Below, piece after piece: positions 21,464 through 33,733 of a DNA stretch of 64,000 nt. The notes beneath the pieces are model-generated. The model ran no database searches. It was not told the DNA's origin and saw only the letters and a program-made list of their open reading frames with translations. Numbering within the stretch: position 1 is the stretch's first letter; every line of letters begins with the position of its first letter. This DNA comes from Pseudozyma flocculosa PF-1. Its lineage: Eukaryota; Basidiomycota; Ustilaginomycetes; Ustilaginales; Ustilaginaceae. The stretch is taken from the NCBI RefSeq assembly GCF_000417875.1, contig NW_006920883.1, positions 481,202 through 545,201 of the forward strand, written 5' to 3'. The position numbers and the translations under genes are program-made.

Positions 21464-22192
21464 CCAGCAGCCTCCAAAGCTTCCCGCGCTCCCCCTCTTC
21501 GACTCAGACGTACTGCCGCGTCCTCTTCTCCCTTTGCATGTATCGGCGCTCTCTGTACTCTATCCTCCACCCTGCCTCATCACGGTAAACTCGTCGTCTG
21601 CACGCCCTCGTCCCGCCCAGCTTCGAACCAGGTGATTTGCAGAGCATCGCGATCGACCCTTGTCATCACCGACAAAGCAGCAGGTTGGCCTGGCCGGCAG
21701 AGCTTCCATCGAGTCGAGCCAGACTGAGCCGGGAGGCAGCGCCAGACCATGCCAAACCGAGACGGAAGGGCATGCATGCTCTTTGAACCAAGTAGCAAAG
21801 GGCCCCCGAGACTCGCTCGCCACGTGATGAATACTTCCTGGTCGGCCCCAGTTGGCCGGGCCGCACACAGACCAACCCTAGAGGGTTGGACTGGCGGTCG
21901 GCGCGCCCTCATTCCTTCCTCTCCTCTCCTCTCCACCTTCGCCTCTCTTGGATCGCTTCCCATCGCCACGATCCATCGCTGCTCCTCTCGGCCTCGGGAC
22001 TGTCTTGCCCTTTGCGCCTTTCCGGATCCACAGACGACGAACTCCCTGTCGGCCATCGCTGCTCATCCCGCCACTTCCTACTCTAACCCCATTCGGTGCA
22101 GCCCTCAGTGCCGCCGCCGCTGGCTCGACCGCGACCACCGCCCTCTTAGAGCCGCGGAGTCCGTATCTTGCCTACCCCTCCCTCGCATCAAG
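21464..22192. other. Gene-free interval between uS8m and YOS1
   Basis: No gene is supported in these 730 bp. They should contain the uS8m 3' end and the YOS1 promoter; a pyrimidine-rich stretch (TCCTCTCCTCTCC) near 21912-21935 fits a fungal leader. Confidence 0.4.
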
Positions 22193-22736
22193 ATGGTGCT
22201 GGGTCTAGGTGGCATCTTCTATGTCACCCTTCTCCTGATCAACGCAATCGCCATCCTCAATGAGGAGCGCTTTCTGGCGCGAGGTGAGTCGCATCCTCTT
22301 TCGATCCACCTTGTCCGGCACAGGCCAGCCAGCTCCCCTGACCTAGCCCTCGTCGGACCACGCACTGATCCTTGGCATCGTGCGTCTGCCCCCTCCTCTG
22401 CCTGGCTACGATCAGTGGGATGGTCGTCAAACCAGCCTCAGTCCTTCGACCAAGGCTTTGGCGGTCCCACTCCCGGACAGATGGGTCAGGACGCCAGCAT
22501 CAAAGCAAGGCTCGTCAACCTCATCAGCGCAGTGCGGGTTCTCATGAGGAGTGAGTGCAACCATCCACCCTCCGCCCTTGGGGTTCCGCAACGATTCTTC
22601 GCGGTCCGAGGTCTGACATCGATCCGATTGCCTCGAACCGTCGTCTCGGCTGGCATCCGTCCGGCATCGCACACCCACAGTCCCCTTGATTGCCGTCAAC
22701 ATCGTCGTCATCATTTACGAGCTCATACTGGGCTGA
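22193..22736 (+). CDS. YOS1: Yos1 / IER3IP1-like ER-Golgi transport protein
   Basis: The exons are 22193-22283, 22416-22550 and 22681-22736, giving 93 residues. The joins are in frame and rebuild conserved segments: MVLGLGGIFYVTLLLINAIA at the start, NEERFLARVGW across the first junction, and IKARLVNLISAVRVLMRIP across the second. The C-terminal hydrophobic segment is IAVNIVVIIYELILG. Yeast Yos1 is a partner of the Yip1-Yif1 complex in vesicle transport between ER and Golgi. The protein has two membrane-spanning segments and the usual small size. It is convergent with the eIF3i gene. Confidence 0.95.
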
Positions 22737-23215
22737 GGTAGAGCTCGAACCACCTCTGTCGTCGCGGGCACGGCAGCAATGGCAAACAGGTTTTGTCGCG
22801 ACGGCGATTTCGACAGCTCGCTCCCTCATGGCACTGCGAGGCATCTGCCGTGCGTGGGTCTTCCGCCCGTACGTCTGCCACAAGACAGCCAGGCGTGCAG
22901 CTACCGGGCTGGCAGGCATGCCGCGTACTGTGGTCGGACATCATCAGGCGGGCGTTCGGCTACGACGGGGGATGCCTTGCTTGGTAAAAGGGTGCTATTC
23001 TACAGATGGAGAGAGGTACCGGTAGCAGCGGGCATCGAAGGTCGCGAAGCGGGGATCGCACGGCCATTCATCGTGGTAGGACGTCCATCGACGCTGAAGC
23101 TGGGTGGGGACTGAAAGCAGGTCCCGAGATGCCCAGACTCCTTTTGTGTGCGCGCTCGCGCAGGCGGACGACTGGCCCACGAATGGGCGGACGCGGCAGC
23201 TCGGCGACGGCTTCG

Positions 23216-24774
23216 CTACTGGTCCTCGAGCGCGAGCTCGAGATCCGGTCCGTAGAGCTTGGAGCTGAAGAAGCCAGGGTCGAACCAGTTGACGCGGACT
23301 GTGGTAAGGCGAATGCCAGCGTGCCGACGCAGGTCAGTCGACGAGGATGGCGATCAGCGATCAGTTCATGCATGCTGCCACCGCTGCTGCTCGAGATGCC
23401 GGACTCACCGTAGCCATCTTCTCCTCCCGAAGCGTACGCCTTGCCTGCCGGGTGGATGGCGATGGTGTTGATCGGTCCGAAGTGGCCGGGCAGCCTTGCG
23501 CACTCCTCCTCAAACACCTTGTGCCAGAACCGCGTCTCGAAACGTCCCTGCCTCGCGCTCGTCGTCGTAACGTTCATCGCCTCCTGACCACCTCCGACAA
23601 TGACAAATGGCTTCGTGGGGTGGATCGAGGCGCTGTTTAGTGGCGTCTCGGTGGCAAACGTTTTGAGGATGGCGAGCGACTTGGTGTCGATGAGCTGGTT
23701 GGGGAAGATCAGGTGTCGTGGGCGTCAGCGCAACCTGTCCGGAAACATCATGTGACCCTTGTCGCAGGTGCGACGCTGCTGCAAGGCATGCAGAGCCGCC
23801 ACCAGTCCTACGCGGAAGTAGCCGCTCGGGCGCCCCAAAAAAGGCTTCAAGGTCGCACCCCTCGAGCTTCAGGCCGTGGGAATGTCCCGGTGCGGCAAGG
23901 TCCGGCTCGAGCGAACGTCTCCCCTTCGGCTGCAGGACGTTGGTTCCGCCTTGCTTTCTCCCCAGGTCGATGCATGGAAAAGCTCACCTTTGCGGTTTTG
24001 TCCTTTCCGCTGGTGGCAAAGTATGTCCTGTCTGGGCTCATCTGCAGGTCTGTGATCATCTCTCCGCCATGAGCGTCGACAGAGTTTTCCTCGAGCTCGG
24101 CATCGATGCCGCTCTCCGGCTCCTTGTCGTCGTGGTAGTACATTGCCACCTTTCCGTTCTCGTGGCCGGTGATGATGTACTGGTCGAGGGGCGCAAAGGC
24201 GGCGACGACGGCCTTGGGACCGGAGAAGGTAATGGTGCGGATAGGCTCGGGGTTCTGCTGCGACCAAGTGGCGGGGTCGCGGTTGAGACGGAAGACCTGC
24301 AGCGTTCCGCGGAAGCCCATGCGGGCCTCGTTGACGACGAGGACCTGGGTGTTGTCCTCGGAAAAGGCGACGCGCTTGGCGGCGGTGTTGAACTCCCAAG
24401 TGTACAGGCACTTGCCCGTTGCGACCTCCCAGAGCCTCATCTGGTTGTCGGCGGAGCCGGAGATGAGGAGCTCGGATGAAGCTGAATAGCAGACCGAAAT
24501 GTCCAAGGCAAGAACAAAGTCAGGGTCTGCGGGCCGAGGGAGCTCGGGCAGGGGTGCCTCTACGGGTTGGTATCGACCTGCATCACGTACCATCGACGTC
24601 GACGGACCAGACGGTACCGTTGTGGCCATCGTAGGTTCCGAGCCGCTCTCCGTTGTGGGAGAACCAGGCATTGATGACGTTGTCCTTGGAAACGGAGAAG
24701 AGAAGGTCACCCTCTCGGTTGAACTTGACCTGGGTGAGCGAGCGCTCGTGTCCGGAGAGGAGGATAGGACGCAT
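23216..24774 (-). CDS. TIF34: Translation initiation factor eIF3 subunit i
   Basis: The exons are 24591-24774, 23988-24481, 23409-23694 and 23216-23298, giving 348 residues. All joins close in frame and rebuild WD repeats. The protein starts [19 protein letters not shown], a hallmark of eIF3i. It continues with [58 protein letters not shown] across the second junction, and ends [17 protein letters not shown]. The product is a seven-bladed beta-propeller subunit of the eIF3 complex that acts in cytosolic translation initiation. It is convergent with YOS1. Confidence 0.96.
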
Positions 24775-25856
24775 GGTGGCGTGTACGTCGCCGATTCGAG
24801 GTGGCCGGGTCAGATGATGGGGCGGAGGGGTGTAGGTCGTAGGCGTGTTGCGCTACCTGGCACGAGAGGATGGAGTGGAGCGCGAGGAGGGCGGATCGAG
24901 GGCGGCGAAGGCGACGGCGATGGAGATGGAGATGGTGATGGTGATGGTGGTGGCCGGGCGCGGGGTGATGGTGTCGGGTGCCGCTGTGGATCTGCGTCTG
25001 GAGTGGAATATCGTATTCGGGTGGGCCTGGCCTGGTCTGGCGAGGCTGCTGGCGGGGGCGGTGGGCTCGCTCGCGTTGCCCTCGTCTTTTGCCTTGCTCT
25101 CTGCCGCAATTTTCCTGATTCTGAACTTGGGCGCCAGAAGGCTGGCTGCAAGCACCCTGGCCGGGAGAGCCCAGCCTGTATTCTTCTGATCACCGCGCTC
25201 GGACCCGAAGCTCAGTTCGTCCTCCCGCTACCGACGTGCAGCCAGCCAGCCAGCCAGCCAGCATCCGCCCTGCCTTCCGCCATGGCTGACGGTCAACGGG
25301 GCTCACAACCGCATTCGTCGCCTGCCCCCCTCTCATCTGCTGGAGGGATAGGCAAGCAAGGTGGTTGTCCCGGTGGAGGGGCACTCCGGGGGGCCCATGG
25401 CATCTGGAAGGCTGCTGTTGGTCTCGCCAACCCGCCAGGCCACCTTGACGCTGGCGTCCCACTCAAGACGTCCGCTTCTCGCAGCCCAAGCTGAGCCGCC
25501 GGGGCTCGAAAGGAGCCCGACCCCATCTACCACGATGTGCGCCCGCCCGCTGGCCGTCCGTCGCGTCCGTCGGCACGGAACGTCTAATAAGTGATGGGTT
25601 CCAGCGGAGCCTGCTGCCTAGCTCGTTGGGCTTGTTGACAGCAGCTTGAGTTTTGTTCCTTGCCTGCCTCTGATGATGGCTGGTCGACGTCGCCCTATGG
25701 CCATGACTCGGCCGTTGAGAGAGGCAGTGTAGTCTAGAGTGGAGCAGCGCGCATGCAAGCGTACAGTACGTCGTCTGAGCCGACCTCCTGGAGAGAGAAC
25801 AGGCGTAGATCGAGGGAGGCGACCGACTGCACCTGCGCGAAAGCACGCCAGCCAGC

Positions 25857-25885
25857 CTGGCCTGGCCTGGCCTGGCCTGGCCTGT
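25857..25885 (+). repeat. Pentanucleotide microsatellite (CCTGG)n
   Basis: About six uninterrupted copies of CCTGG. The same motif is scattered through most gene-free parts of the window. Confidence 0.85.
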
Positions 25886-26136
25886 CTGCTGCTTCGCTTT
25901 CCGTCGTGTGGCCGTGCGTGCGTTGGAAGTCGGCTTGCCGGCGAGCCGAAGCAGGGTAGAGCAGCTCGCAAAGCAAGCAAGCAGAGGGGCTCGTCGTGGT
26001 GTAGACAAGCGACACACAGGCAGACCTTCCACCGCCATCGTCGACAGCAGAGCGGCCGCCTGCGTCCCAGATGGTCCTCGCCTTGTTGGGGCCCATCGAT
26101 GTTATTCTCAGCACCCGATGCTCGCACCCTCTCCCC

Positions 26137-26186
26137 GTCGTCGTCGTCGTCTTCGTCGTCGTCGTCGTCGTCGTCGTGCTGCTCTC
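26137..26186 (+). repeat. Trinucleotide microsatellite (GTC)n
   Basis: An interrupted GTC repeat with one TTC unit. On the minus strand it reads as Asp codons within a chance open frame. Confidence 0.8.
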
Positions 26187-27203
26187 GAACCATGTATGCA
26201 TCGTCGTCTCTTGTCGTGCTGTTGGACGCCACATCCGTGCGCGCCGTCCCTTCCTGCTGCTACCGCTGCTAAGCTGCTTGCCCCCGCAGAAGCGGTTACC
26301 GTCACCTCTGCTTGACAGAAAGATTCAAGAGGGCGTGGGGGTGTTGTGTTGGGCCTTACGCGGCCAGCCACTTGAACAATTCAAATGCCTGCCTGCCAGG
26401 CCTGGCCTCTATACACAGTGCTGTTGTTGGATTACGGGGTTTTCAACTCGTCCCCTTCGAGCGTCCGGGCCGTGTTGTAATCGGGTTTTGAGGTTCTTAG
26501 ATCCTTCACAGCCGGCTTGGGGCAGGCACTTTAAACCCGCCTGCCCGTGCTGTATGCTGGCCCAGGTCGCGCTTGACCTCGCCTCGCCAGGCTATAGGCC
26601 TGACCTGGCCTGGTCTCGCCCGCGCGCCCCATACAGTAGACCTGGCGGCGTCATCTGCCGACCGAAAACCGTCTCTCGCAGCCCTGGGCCCCTCACCCCC
26701 GAGCCTCCATCCCTCCGCCATCCCAATCTCCGCCACCTTGTCATCGACCTTGTTGCATTCCTGGCTCTCTCCTCCGGACCTCTTCTTCACCCTTTTTTCC
26801 CTCGGCAACGACTCGTTCGGCGCCCGCCCAAGCCTACACACGCGCCAAACGGCCCACCGCCTGCGAAACGTGCAATTGATCTTCCCTCATCGTTAGACCG
26901 ACCACCGACCTACCTATCACGACGAGCCCTCATCTTCCCTCTTCTCCTCTCTCCTTTCGCCTCTGACTCGTCCCGTGGCGTAGCCAGAACGGTCCCTCTT
27001 CATCCGCACATCCTCTCGACCCGTGCCGCGCTTTCTCTTCGAAAAGCCGAGCCCTGCCAGCTCGACGACCTTTGTCAGGTCGCCCAAACTTGATCCATCG
27101 CCTAGAACCGATCATCGCCAACGCTCACTGCTTTCAGGCTCCTCACACCTGCAATCAACCGACCCCGCCCTACCGACGGGCCCTTCCCTAGACCAACGCC
27201 AAC

Positions 27204-29521
27204 ATGGGTCAGACTTTGTCAGAGCCCATCACCGAGAAGGTGAGGTCGACTCTGATTCACCACGGCGACAGCTTCGGGGCTCGCAAATCGGCGTGCACAG
27301 GGCCAGGCCCTGCAGGCTGTCCTCGCGCTATCCCCGGCGCGCCCCCTCTTCTCTGCGCTTGTCCTCGGCGCCGACTCTGACCCGTTCTTCCATCTCGCCT
27401 CATGATGCGCTTCGAGCAGCATTCGTCCTCCGGCGAAGATGACACCCTGGTCTATGCAGTCTCTGAGATGCAAGGCTGGCGCATCAGTGAGTTTGATGGC
27501 AAGGCTCGCACACCATGAGCTGGGCGCTGCCAGTCGCTTCGGCTTGGCCGCGGCCGGCCTCGCGCTGACCTCGGGCGGTTCCACGCTTCGCAACTGCTGC
27601 TTCCTCCCCTCTGCGCCTTTGCGCTCTAACTTTGTGCAGGTATGGAGGACGCGCATGCCACCATCCTGAACCTGGATGGCAAGACCGGCGACGAGAAGGC
27701 GAGCTTCTTTGCCGTCTACGACGGCCATGGCGGTGCGTAACCCTTTGGAAATCAGATTGCTCGCTCCCTCTTCCTTGCATGGTCCATACATGCTGATCAG
27801 ACATCGTCAATGCCACTGCTCCCTTGCCATCGTCGCCCGTGTCCAGGCAAGACGGTGGCCAACTTCACCGGAGAGACGCTCCACAAGCGACTGGCCGAAA
27901 CCGAGGCTTACAAGAAGGGCGACTACCCTGCAGCTCTGAAGCGGGCATTTCTCCAGACGGATGAGGATTTCCTCGGAGGTGCGTGGCGGCCGCAAGTGCA
28001 GGATCTGCATTTGTGCTGCCGACCTGCCGTACTGACCGCTTTCACCATATCCCGCTTTCACCATATCCCTCAACTGCAACGGCCTTTTGACTGCGCTCAG
28101 ATGACAGCTGGAAGCACGACCCGTCCGGATGCACAGCTGTTGCGGCCCTACTGGTCGCCGGTCCCAAGAACGACGATCCATCCGCAAAGGCTGCGCGGCA
28201 GATTATCGTGGCCAATGCCGGCGATTCGCGCTGCGTGCTAGGCGTCAAGGGCGAGGCAAAGGCTCTGAGTCATGATCACAAGCCAACGGACGAACGTGAG
28301 TGTGCCTCCGTAGTCTGTGGGAGGGGAGAAAGACTTAGGCCTCGGGCGGGATGGCGCTGGAGCCAGACACACTGACGTTCCGCTTTCCTGCCGTTTGCGG
28401 CCTCTTACTCGCTCCTCTGCAGGTGAGCACTCGAGGATCCTCTCTGCGGGCGGATACGTCGAGATGGAGAGGGTCAACGGCAACCTCGCCTTGAGCCGCG
28501 CCATCGGCGACTTTGAGTACAAGCAGTGCAGCTTCCTCGGGCCCGAGCACCAGATCGTCACGGCCGACCCGGAGATCATCACGCACGACATCAACGGCGA
28601 GGAAGAGTTCCTGGTGCTCGCCTGCGATGGCATCTGGGACTGCATGAGCAACCAGACGGTGGTCGACTTTGTGCGCCGCGGCGTGGCTGAGGGCAAGGAG
28701 CTGCAGACCATCTGCGAAGAGATGATGGAGTTCTGCCTCGCACCCCACACCGAGTCGGTCGGTTGCGACAACGTGAGTGGCCGGATCCGCGTAGGGACCT
28801 CGCGTGGATGGCGTGGCGTCTGGCTGACAACAGCATCTCTCCGCCACCCTCTTTCTCCCCCCGCACGTCCCTTGCTCGCCGTTCGGCCGTACCACAGATG
28901 ACGGTGTGCATCATCGCGCTGCTGGGAGGCCGGACAAAGGACGAATGGCGCCAGTGGGTCAAGGAGCGGGTGGACAACAAGATCGGCTGGGAGACGCCCG
29001 AGACGCTGCGGTCGCCATTCCAGTACTACTACGAGATGCACCCGGACAAGAAGCCGGGCTCTGCGGGCGCGGGAAGCGGCGGCGGCGGCGGCGGCCGGAT
29101 GGACCCTCGGGCGAGGCTGCTTGGCGGCTTGGCGGGCGCGTTGGGAGGGGCGGGGATCGTCTTCCGACCTGGGACGGGTACCGACGACGACGGGGGCATC
29201 ACGTACGAGGCCTACGTCTCACCCGACGACTCGAGCGACGGCGGCTCCGAGACGGACGAGGCGGGCAAGACGGAAAAGGTGCAGGAGCTCGAGGACGAGG
29301 GCAAGGCCGAAGCTGAGCGGCGCGGGGCCGAGGGCGAGGGCGAGGAGCGGCCGGAGCTGCAGCACCAGCCGGAGATTGTCGAGTCTCCGCGCGAGGTGGC
29401 CAAGGCAAGCGAGAGCGGCAGCGATGCGGTCAAGGTGGCGGTCAAGCCGAGTCAGGAGGGGTCGCAGGCCGACGCCATGGACGAGGACAAGGACAAGGCG
29501 GCAGACTCGTCGAGCGCCTAG
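27204..29521 (+). CDS. PTC2: PP2C-type protein phosphatase, Ptc2/Ptc3-like
   Basis: A Mg2+/Mn2+-dependent Ser/Thr phosphatase of the PPM family, 498 residues. The seven exons are 27204-27239, 27420-27486, 27640-27732, 27847-27978, 28101-28295, 28423-28772 and 28898-29521. The joins rebuild PPM motifs: [12 protein letters not shown] at the start, [81 protein letters not shown] and VGCDNMTVCI. The metal-binding Asp residues in MEDAH, YDGHGG, CDGIWD and CDNMT are all present. A Gly-rich then acidic tail (about 330-498, rich in Asp, Glu, Ala) follows the catalytic domain. Yeast relatives act on MAPK and DNA-damage signalling. The start MGQ could allow N-myristoylation of Gly2. Confidence 0.95.
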
Positions 29522-30712
29522 CGCCGATGCCATGAGCCGAAGCCAAGGTGTGGGCTTTTGGCGGGCCAACCTCTTCGGTAGTAGTGTCGTCCTTTGGTCG
29601 ACTGGCTGTTTTCCCATTCCTGGCGCTCCCCCACTCCCTCTGTTTCTCTGCGTACGTGTATCATGGTCGCCACCGCCCTCGTCGCCATCTGCCTCTGGGC
29701 CTCTCGCTTTGGTCACGCTCTCGGTCGCTCGTTTGCAATCCTCAAGGTTTCGACGTACCGCCACGGCCATCTGTGTCTGCTGCTGATGCAGCTGCTGCTG
29801 CTAGTCTGGCCTGTCCTGACGATGGCTTTGAACGCGAGGAGGCGGAGGACGGGTGAGGGTGATGGCAAAGAGGCGTCCCAGGCCGATGGAGGTCGACAGG
29901 CGCGCGATGCTACCTAAGTAGCCTAGGCTGGGGGCCAAAGGGGTATCGTGGTGAATGGGTGGCTGGCTGAGTTTTGCGACTGCGACAAGCAAGGCTGGGT
30001 CACCAGGCGCAGCCCCTGAGATGAGAGGGATGGCCGGCGTCGTCTGACCGCGTTACCGGTACCAACGACGGCTCTGGAAAAGGCCCACCCAGCCGACCCA
30101 AGTGTAGAGAGCCAAAGGAGCAAGCCGCAAGGGGCGCAAGCGCGTGGGTGGGCATGCATGCATGCTCCCCCTCTCTCTCTTTTGCGCTGGCAATTGGCCG
30201 GCCCCTGCCTCAGAGTACGGCGGGGCGAGGCGAGGCCTGGGGGTTCAGGGCGTCGTCTAGTAGTGCTTGTCTCCAAGGGTCCAGCGTGTGGTGTGCATTC
30301 AGCCCGCTGCTCGTCGACTTGGGTACTCGGTAGCTTGCACTCCCTACCTACCCTCCCCCCTCCATTGCCCCCGCCTTGGCCCTGCTTGCTCCCGTCCACC
30401 ACCTCTTTCGTTCGTCGCATACGTCTCGTCACCTGCCCTTCCTGCATTCCGTCCTTGTTCCTTGACGACACTCCGACACCGGCTTCGCCCCTCGTCTCGC
30501 GCTCCACACCAAGCCCGTGACGCTCGCCTTACCCGTCCTCTTTTCACCATCCTCCCCGCTTTTGCGTCGTCCACAAGCCAACCTCGTTCCGCTCGAGCTA
30601 GACCGCTTCCTCTGCCTCTGTCTGGCCCGGCTCTCGTCCTCGTTCTCGTCGTCGTCTTCATCGCTCCAGACCCACGTCAGGCTGGTCCTGCGGCCACCGT
30701 ACCTGGCCCACC
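29522..30712. other. Gene-free interval between PP2C and KHA1
   Basis: No gene is supported. A small frame at about 29663-29917 encodes a hydrophobic stretch but lies right after the phosphatase stop and resembles no family. The final 350 bp is CT-rich, consistent with the promoter and leader of the antiporter gene. Confidence 0.45.
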
Positions 30713-33700
30713 ATGCCTTCGCCCGACCATGGCTGGCTGAGCGGCGTGGACCCGCTCACTTTTGATCCTAGCAACTCCATCGATACCACCAACGGATTCG
30801 CCCTCTTCCTCACCCAGGTCACCATCATCATCGCCCTCTGCCAGATCCTCGGCAAGATCTTCCAGCGCATCGGCCAGCCCGCCGTCGTCGGAGAGCTTCT
30901 GGCCGGCATTCTCCTCGGCCCCACCGCTTTCGGCAACATCCCCGGCTTCACAAGCACCATTATACCCCCAAGCGCCCTCGGCCTCCTCAAGCTTCTCGCG
31001 GGAATCGGCCTCTCGCTCTTTCTCTTCCTCGTCGGGCTAGAGACCGACACCGACCTCATGGCAAAGTACTGGAAAAAGGTCGCCATCATCACCCTCCCGG
31101 GCATGGCCATCCCCTTTGCCGTGTCGGTCGGCATCGCCCGCCTCATCTGGCAGCTAGAGACCGACCAGACGGTCCAGTTCACCACCTTTTTCCTCTTTGT
31201 CGGCACCGTCATGGCCGTCACGTCGCTCAGCGTCCTCTCGCGCATCATGGCCGAGATGGGCATCCTCAGCACCACGCTCGGATCCATCACCATCGCCGCC
31301 GGCGTCTGCAACGACCTCATCGGCTACATCCTCCTCGCCCTCGGCAGCGCACTCGGTACCGGTGGAAAGCAGATCAATGCCCTCTACGAGCTCCTCACCG
31401 CAGCCGGCTACATCGCCGCGCTCTGGTTCGGTTTCCGCCCCCTCATGATGCACCTCATCGGCCGCAGCGGTTTCAACATGGCCGTCGGCGCAGGCGATCG
31501 CGTGCCCGAGCACCTCCTCGTCATCGCCCTCGTCGGCGCTCTGGTCAGCGCCTTCTTCACCGACTCGATCGGCGTCCACCCCATCGTCGGCGCCTTCGCC
31601 TTCGGCGTCTGCTGCCCGCACGGCAACTTTGCCGTCAAGGTGACCGAGAGCATTGAAACGCTCGTCATCATGGTCCTACTGCCCCTCTACTTTGTCACCA
31701 GCGGCCTCAGCACCGACTTCAAGCTGCTCGACAGCGGCAAGACGTGGGGGCTCATCTTTCTGCTCGTCGTCGGCATCTTTGTGAGCAAGTTTGGCGCCAC
31801 TGCCCTCTCGGCCCGCTTCGCCGGCATGCCGTGGCGCCAGGCCATGTGCGTCGCCAGCCTGATGCAGAGCAAGGGCATCATCGAGATTATCATCCTCAAC
31901 GTCGCCTTGCAGCTCGAGGTCGTCAGCCCGCGCGTCTTTGCCATGATGGTGACCTGCTTCCTCTGCACCACCATCACCGTCCGCCCGCTGTCGCGCCGCG
32001 TCTACTTTTCGACGCTACAGCAGGAGGAAGAAAAGGCCGCCGACGCCGCCAACGGGGAAGGAACCGGCAGAGCACAGCCGAGCGGCGTCGACAACGAGAA
32101 GCGCGGAACCACGTCATCCGACTTCCCCATCACTGTGGCGATCACGTCGCCCAATCCGGCGATCCAGGCGCTCATGTCTCTGATCAACGTCTTGGGGCAT
32201 CCCGGTCTGGTCGCCGCACGAGGCAGTGCCGATGCTGAGATGGACAAGCAGAACGCCGGCCATATTGCTCTGGATCTGATTCGCCTGTTGCCCATTGAGT
32301 ACACCACGTCCTCGATCATGCAGCTGATCACGTATTCGGACGACCGGCGGCGCGACGAGATGCTCGAAAGCCTCAAAACAGTCCAGAGGCTACACGCGGT
32401 GCCGACTTCCGGCGAGCTGGCGGCAGAGCACGATCTCCTCCACGGCGGTCCCGGTCGGTCGATGCCGACGGCAACGCTGCAACACGAACACCAGGTCCTG
32501 CCGCCAGACACATTCACGGTCCCGCGTGCCGACCTCACCGATGCCATCGCCAAGCAGCACGCCAAGGCCATGCAGCGTCTTCGGGTGTCGGCAGCAGCCA
32601 GCGGCAACACGGATCTAGGCGGCGGCCTGGTTGTGGTCTCGTGGGAGGTTTCGAGCTCGTTCGGACGCGGCCTTTCGTGGCTTGGGGCCGCTGCAGCGGC
32701 GAGCGGGCTTTCCAGCAGTCAGCAGTCGGCCTACAACGACGATGACGCTGCCGGCGCCTTCTGGCAGGCCGACTCTGATGCGCATGCCCTTCCTTCGCGC
32801 ATCTTCACGGACCTTCGGCGCACCTGCACCACCGGCGTGTTGATAGACCGCGGGGTCTTCGATGCTTGGCCAGGAACTGGCGGGGTCGGCAGCGCAGCGC
32901 CTTTATCAGCAATACGCTCAGAAAGCCTGAGACGAGAGGAGGCCAGGCTAGGCCTCCAAAGACCGGGAGGCCGCCGTCGGATCTTGGTCCCCTTCTTCGG
33001 CGGCGCAGATGACCGGGCCGCCGTCGAACTCTTGCAATGCATCGTTTCGGCGTCGGAAGGAGATGTCGATGGCGTCGTCATCTCCGCGGCCACATTGAGC
33101 GACACCATCAAGAACCTTGCATCGCAGCCCGCCAGGGCGCGGACGCAAAAGACCACGGAGGAGGAAGAGCGGGTGGCTGAAGAGGAAAACCAGGCGTCGA
33201 TCAACCTCCAGACCGTCTACCAAGCCGAAGCCGCGCGGGCCGATGCCCGTTTCCTCTTTGGCCAGCAAGCCATCCTCTCGACGGTGCACGAACAGGCCGA
33301 TGCGCCTTCGCCTTCGTCGGCCTCGGCCGAGGTTCGCAACGACGACGGCGACCCTCTACCCGCAGCGCAAACGACCGACGGCGTACACTTTGTGGCGCTG
33401 CCCCTATCTCCCGAGGCCACACCTGGGAATGTCCGACCGATTCGGAGCATCCTGACCTCGCTGCTGTCGCTGGTCGACGGCGAGCGCGATATGGTCCTCG
33501 TCGGTCGGGGTAAGCTTGGCCAGAGGCCCAAGGAGTTTCGCGCAGAAGTCGAGGCAATGCATCGCGATGCCGACGGGGCAGCGGTCGCTCCTGGTCGACG
33601 CGCGCTGGTCGACGAGGCCAAGAACGAGCTCAAAATCATGGGCAGGACGCTCGGTGCGGCTACAGAGGGGCTGCTTCTAGGTGGACTGACGGCCAACTTG

Positions 33701-33733
33701 CTCGTGGTCCAGGCCAAGAAGCGCAACGAATAG
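30713..33733 (+). CDS. KHA1: K+/H+ antiporter of the CPA2 family, Kha1-like
   Basis: A single exon of 1006 residues. The first 430 or so residues form a monovalent cation:proton antiporter domain with about 12 hydrophobic segments. Conserved parts include ILGKIFQRIGQPAVVGELLAG, LFLFLVGLETD, GVCNDLIGYILLALG (equivalent to the family ND motif), DSIGVHPIVGAFAFG and LYFVTSGLSTDF. A hydrophilic C-terminal half (about 440-1006) follows, with a region GGRRRILVPFFGGADDRAAVELL that resembles the UspA-like tail domain of Kha1/CHX proteins. In yeast the protein works in Golgi or endosomal K+ and pH balance. The intronless structure contrasts with most neighbours. Confidence 0.95.
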   Translation: MPSPDHGWLSGVDPLTFDPSNSIDTTNGFALFLTQVTIIIALCQILGKIFQRIGQPAVVGELLAGILLGPTAFGNIPGFTSTIIPPSALGLLKLLAGIGLSLFLFLVGLETDTDLMAKYWKKVAIITLPGMAIPFAVSVGIARLIWQLETDQTVQFTTFFLFVGTVMAVTSLSVLSRIMAEMGILSTTLGSITIAAGVCNDLIGYILLALGSALGTGGKQINALYELLTAAGYIAALWFGFRPLMMHLIGRSGFNMAVGAGDRVPEHLLVIALVGALVSAFFTDSIGVHPIVGAFAFGVCCPHGNFAVKVTESIETLVIMVLLPLYFVTSGLSTDFKLLDSGKTWGLIFLLVVGIFVSKFGATALSARFAGMPWRQAMCVASLMQSKGIIEIIILNVALQLEVVSPRVFAMMVTCFLCTTITVRPLSRRVYFSTLQQEEEKAADAANGEGTGRAQPSGVDNEKRGTTSSDFPITVAITSPNPAIQALMSLINVLGHPGLVAARGSADAEMDKQNAGHIALDLIRLLPIEYTTSSIMQLITYSDDRRRDEMLESLKTVQRLHAVPTSGELAAEHDLLHGGPGRSMPTATLQHEHQVLPPDTFTVPRADLTDAIAKQHAKAMQRLRVSAAASGNTDLGGGLVVVSWEVSSSFGRGLSWLGAAAAASGLSSSQQSAYNDDDAAGAFWQADSDAHALPSRIFTDLRRTCTTGVLIDRGVFDAWPGTGGVGSAAPLSAIRSESLRREEARLGLQRPGGRRRILVPFFGGADDRAAVELLQCIVSASEGDVDGVVISAATLSDTIKNLASQPARARTQKTTEEEERVAEEENQASINLQTVYQAEAARADARFLFGQQAILSTVHEQADAPSPSSASAEVRNDDGDPLPAAQTTDGVHFVALPLSPEATPGNVRPIRSILTSLLSLVDGERDMVLVGRGKLGQRPKEFRAEVEAMHRDADGAAVAPGRRALVDEAKNELKIMGRTLGAATEGLLLGGLTANLLVVQAKKRNE

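Larger units (their letters stand above)
24775..27203. other. Gene-free 2.4-kb divergent interval (eIF3i / PP2C)
   Basis: Contents are mostly simple sequence: a GGTGAT/GGAGAT run at 24910-24955, CAGC repeats at about 25237-25262, a (CCTGG)n run at 25857-25885 and a (GTC)n run at about 26137-26186. Open frames across these, including a poly-Asp frame on the minus strand, appear to be repeat artefacts. No gene is supported. Confidence 0.5.

Noticed and set aside
25618..26232. Minus-strand frame with a poly-Asp run.
   Set aside because: The same microsatellite read on the other strand. Outside the Asp run the sequence looks random, and neighbouring frames are equally open.
26071..27093. 340-residue plus-strand open frame starting in a Val-rich stretch.
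   Set aside because: The Val run is the (GTC)n microsatellite read in one frame. The rest has no domain and overlaps the promoter side of the PP2C gene.
29663..29917. Small hydrophobic ORF after the PP2C stop.
   Set aside because: No family resemblance, a run of CTG codons explains the hydrophobicity, and it lies where the phosphatase 3' UTR is expected.
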